From NCBI GenBank assembly GCA_024036415.1, contig JAMWET010006792.1:55001-119000 (forward strand): 64,000 bases of DNA, written 5' to 3'. The position numbers and the translations under genes were made by a program. Below are positions 61,149-64,000 of this stretch, piece after piece. How positions within the stretch are numbered: the first letter of the stretch is position 1; the number at the start of each line of letters is the position of its first letter. Origin of the DNA: Prochilodus magdalenae. Lineage: Eukaryota > Chordata > Actinopteri > Characiformes > Prochilodontidae. Under the pieces are notes generated by a model. That model ran no database searches. It was given only the letters and a program-made list of their open reading frames with translations, and was not told the DNA's origin.

Positions 61149-61325
61149 ATGGCGGGACCGCTGCTGGAGTATGAAACAGAAATGTTTCTGAGCCTCTTCA
61201 GCACGGATGGTTTACTGGTGTCTGCTGAAGGACTCGGCATTGACCGGATTTTACTTCAGTTCATGAAGGTTTACTCCGAGGAGGGAAGTCTGGTTCTGCT
61301 GCTGAATACAACCACTCCTGAACAG
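61149..61325 (+). CDS. ercc4: ERCC4 exon 1 coding part
   Basis: 59 codons from the ATG; donor CAGGTATCT (GT at 61326-61327), phase 0. It ends ..T-T-T-P-E-Q. Confidence 0.94.
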
Positions 61326-63658
61326 GTATCTTAACCGAGCAGCAGTGCAACCTTAAACATCCACAGTAAGAGATAGCCGCCGTAGCAGCCTTATTCAGAC
61401 ACTTTGGTCTGTACGAGTCCTTCCCCTTTACACTGGTCCCACAGAGAAGTCTTCTGACTGACGTGTTGATGAAATTTGTATAGTTATAATCTGGATGGAC
61501 ATGAAACTGTTATTTCCCACTGGTATCCGTTGGTCCCATAGTAATAACAGGACTGAAGTAGACGTGGTTTAATGTTGATTTGTAAGCACGTTTGAGTTAA
61601 CTAACGGTGGTGCATTCTGCAGGAATACTTTACAGAGCAATTGAGAGCTGAGGGAGTGAGCCATCTTCCTCAGACTGTGAACAGTGACGTACAGAGCAAT
61701 GAGCGCTATCATGTGTACACACAAGGGGGCGTGCTTTATGTGACGAGCCGTATCCTGGTTGTGGACTTCCTCACAGACAGGATTCCTGCTCATCTTGTTT
61801 CAGGTATATCCATATACAGGATGCACTGATGTGGCGTGGTAATATGCACCGCTATGGTGTTTCTGGAAGGATAGCCAGTATCACCATGCTGTGGTTAGTA
61901 CCAAAACCACAAACTGATAAATGTTGTATTTTTGCAGTTTGTAAGTTCAGATTTTAAGTACAAATATATTTCTCAGTTCAGGTGCAGTAAGCAGGTTAAA
62001 ACTACACAGTGACTCTTGATCGATTTTACATGTCCCATTATTTCCTGTAGTTCCAGTGTCAGGCTGATGGTAATAATTTCATAACTATATTTTGTAATTG
62101 AACAAGGAAAATACACAGGTCAGCCATAACACTGAAACCACCTATGTGTATATACACTCATCATATCACCTCCTCTTCCCATTTAAGAGCACTTTGTAGT
62201 TATACAAACTGACTGTAGTCCATCTGTTTCTCTGCATGCTGTCTTTCACTCTGTTCTTCTTCTATAGTAACCCCCCCCACAGGACCACCACAGAGCAGAT
62301 ATTATTTGGGTGGTGGATTTTTGTCAGCACTGTGACACTGATGGGGTTGGTGTTAGCTTGTGTTCTAGTACGAGTGAATCAGGCACAGCAGTGCTGTGTG
62401 AGTTTTTAAGAACCTCAGTGTCACTGCTGGAATGAGAATAGTCCACCAATCAAAAATACCTAGCCAGCAGTGACCGGTTGGCAGCGTCCTGTGACCACTG
62501 ATGAAGATGTAAAGGTTGACCAACGCAAACAAGCAGCCACAGATCACAGAGCTATTGCTTCTGACTTTTACAGTGTGCAACACACACGAATACACCACCA
62601 CATGAGTGTCACTGTGATGCTGAACATTTTTCACCACCCAAAATAATACCTGCTCTGTGGAGGTCTTTACTACTGAAGAAAAGGCTGAAAGGGAACACCA
62701 AAGGTATGCAGAGAAACAGATGGATTGCCTTCAGTAATTGTATAAATATGAATTGTTTCTGTATGGTACGTGGGGCTGATAACATGGACAAGAAGTGTAG
62801 ATACAAGGAACTGGTTTTAATGTCATTGCTGATCTTTGTATATAGCTACTGTATACAGTGTATGTTGCTTATATACCAGTTGGTTTTGGTGGTTGGTGTT
62901 GAATGAAGTGATGACAGAGACACAGTCTACCGTTACTTTGTAGGGATCCTGGTCTACCGTGCCCATAAGATAATTGAGTCCTGCCAGGAAGCCTTTATTT
63001 TGAGACTGTACCGACAAAAGAACAAGACTGGATTCATCAAAGCTTTCACAGATAAAGCCACAGCGTTCTCCACCGGCTTCTGTCAAGTTGAGCGAGTTAT
63101 GAGGAACCTTTTTGTGAAGAAGCTCTTTCTCTGGCCCAGGTACAAGCACATACGCAAAAAGGTGTTAAAAAAAAATATATATATTAATAATACCAAAACA
63201 GTAGTAGTATCTCCAGCTTTAAAACAATTCTGAAGCATACCTAAATAAATATATAAATATAAGCATGTCTAATTTAATTGATATGTGGTGAAAATGAGAT
63301 TTCATGAAGCAAAAAATAATTTCCTGAATAATTGTAATTTACTTGATGTAAGATGATATAATTACAACCTTAAAATATCTCCTGTGCAAATATTCTTTTA
63401 TTCTCTCCTTCATTTGAGTTGTATATTCACAAAAGCTTCGATCTCTTCAGATTCCAAGCATCTGTGAACACTGTTCTGGATCGACACAAACCTGATGTGG
63501 TAGAGCTGCATGTGCCTTTGACTCCAGCCATGAGGGCCATCCAAAGCTCCATTCTGGACATCATGAATGCCTGTCTGAAGGAGCTTAAGCGCTACAATCC
63601 AACTCTGGAGGCTGAGGACCTATCCCTAGAGAACACACTGGGCAGTGCCTTTGAGAAA
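61149..63658 (+). CDS. ercc4: ERCC4 (XPF) repair endonuclease, N-terminal part
   Basis: XPF pairs with ERCC1 to form the structure-specific nuclease that cuts 5' of bulky lesions in nucleotide excision repair and acts in interstrand-crosslink repair. Four exons (61149-61325, 61623-61803, 62944-63139, 63451-63658) give 762 bp and 254 residues, about the first quarter of the roughly 900-residue protein; the rest lies past the right edge. This is the start of the N-terminal, degenerate SF2 helicase-like domain. Recognisable stretches are M-A-G-P-L-L-E-Y-E (1-9), [50 protein letters not shown], and [12 protein letters not shown]. Splice phases are 0, 1, 2 and 0, and exon 4 is 208 bp. The nuclease and HhH domains are not in the window. 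The ATG at 61149 (GCGATGG) is the only plausible start in frame. Confidence 0.96.
61623..61803 (+). CDS. ercc4: ERCC4 exon 2
   Basis: Acceptor TTCTGCAG (AG at 61621-61622); 181 bp; donor TCAGGTATAT (GT at 61804-61805), phase 1. It encodes E-Y-F-T-E-Q-L through D-R-I-P-A-H-L-V-S. Confidence 0.96.
62220..62723. mobile_element. 504-bp palindromic foldback element in ERCC4 intron 2
   Basis: The left end 62220-62237 (CCATCTGTTTCTCTGCAT) is the exact reverse complement of the right end 62706-62723. Inward, further blocks pair imperfectly: CACAGAGCAGATATTATTTG with AAATAATACCTGCTCTGTG, and GGTGGTG with CACCACC. The element matches a foldback family common in fish genomes and has no coding capacity. 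Confidence 0.85.
62944..63139 (+). CDS. ercc4: ERCC4 exon 3
   Basis: Acceptor ACTTTGTAG (AG at 62942-62943); 196 bp; donor CCCAGGTACA (GT at 63140-63141), phase 2. It encodes [10 protein letters not shown] through K-L-F-L-W-P. Confidence 0.96.
63451..63658 (+). CDS. ercc4: ERCC4 exon 4
   Basis: Acceptor CTCTTCAG (AG at 63449-63450); 208 bp; donor GAAAGTGAGA (GT at 63659-63660), phase 0. It encodes F-Q-A-S-V-N-T-V-L through G-S-A-F-E-K. The open frame that continues to a stop past the donor is intron read-through. Confidence 0.94.
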
Positions 63659-63660
63659 GT

Positions 63661-64000
63661 GAGAATGTTTTCAAAGGAAGTCCCAATGCATTAGCTGTAG
63701 TAACTGTGCTTTTAAGTGTCTTATTCAGTGCATCATACAATCTAAAATTTTACTAAATGTCACATAACATTTTTTTAAATACACTAAATATGCAAATATG
63801 ACTGTAAAGAATTTTTTAATATTAAGGGAATATAGTTATCGGATACAGTACACTGTGGAAAATAATATGCTTAGTCTTTTGGAACAACAGTATGTTTACT
63901 AAATATTTATTTATTTTATGTATTTATTTAAATTGTGTGCACTGTTATTTTATATATTGAGATAAACATAGTTAACCAGTCAAAAGGGATACATGAGCCT
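63661..64000 (+). other. ERCC4 intron 4 (5' part)
   Basis: AT-rich intron sequence to the right edge of the window; no repeat recognised. Confidence 0.8.

Overview
This window is vertebrate nuclear DNA, almost certainly from a teleost fish. It has spliced genes with vertebrate orthologues, long AT-rich introns, many microsatellites, and a dense population of decayed Tc1/mariner-like transposons, foldback elements, LTR and non-LTR retroelements and tRNA-derived SINEs typical of ray-finned fish. I lean weakly towards an ostariophysan (characin or catfish type) from the repeat families; the species cannot be fixed from the sequence. No bacterial or viral genome and no CRISPR array is present.

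Three protein-coding genes are supported. (1) A SHISA9-like gene (AMPA-receptor auxiliary protein, CKAMP44 family) lies on the minus strand. Exon 1 (16557-16043) carries the signal peptide, the cysteine-rich Shisa domain and the transmembrane helix; a short exon 2 (14410-14301) continues the cytoplasmic tail. Later exons were not found and probably lie to the left. (2) CPPED1, a calcineurin-like metallophosphatase, is complete on the plus strand in four exons (22878-22941, 27641-27859, 33738-34160, 46961-47184), giving 309 codons plus stop with every splice phase matching. (3) ERCC4 (XPF, the nuclease subunit of the XPF-ERCC1 repair endonuclease) starts at 61149 on the plus strand; four exons encode the first 254 residues and the gene runs off the right edge. 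SHISA9 and CPPED1 are divergent, about 6.3 kb apart between start codons. All three genes are neighbours in mammals too, but here ERCC4 lies beyond CPPED1 instead of beyond SHISA9.

Layout: 1-1280, a 46-47 bp minisatellite, a retroelement-like 3' tail and a TATC microsatellite; 1.3-14.3 kb, SHISA9 intron or flank with a purine-rich tract and a nested transposon complex (SINE and solo LTR inside a Tc1-like element, 9.03-10.72 kb); 14.3-17 kb, SHISA9 exons 2 and 1 and its GA-repeat/CpG-rich 5' region; 17-22.8 kb, intergenic with a full-length Tc1-like element (19495-20665) and a LINE 3' end; 22.9-47.3 kb, CPPED1, with a 2.4-kb array of a 54-bp satellite in intron 1, a relatively repeat-poor intron 2, and two foldback elements plus an LTR and Tc1 relics in intron 3; 47.3-61.1 kb, intergenic with two copies of a TIR element in opposite orientation, another Tc1-like element and a Ty3/gypsy pol relic; 61.1-64 kb, the ERCC4 5' part with a foldback element in intron 2.

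No new multi-gene system was found. The most informative unexplained items are the 54-bp satellite, two undescribed-looking foldback elements in CPPED1 intron 3, a 39-bp hairpin sharing sequence with one of them, and the nested LTR insertion. The three genes work in unrelated processes (synaptic receptor modulation, phosphoprotein signalling, DNA repair); their adjacency is conserved synteny and not a pathway.
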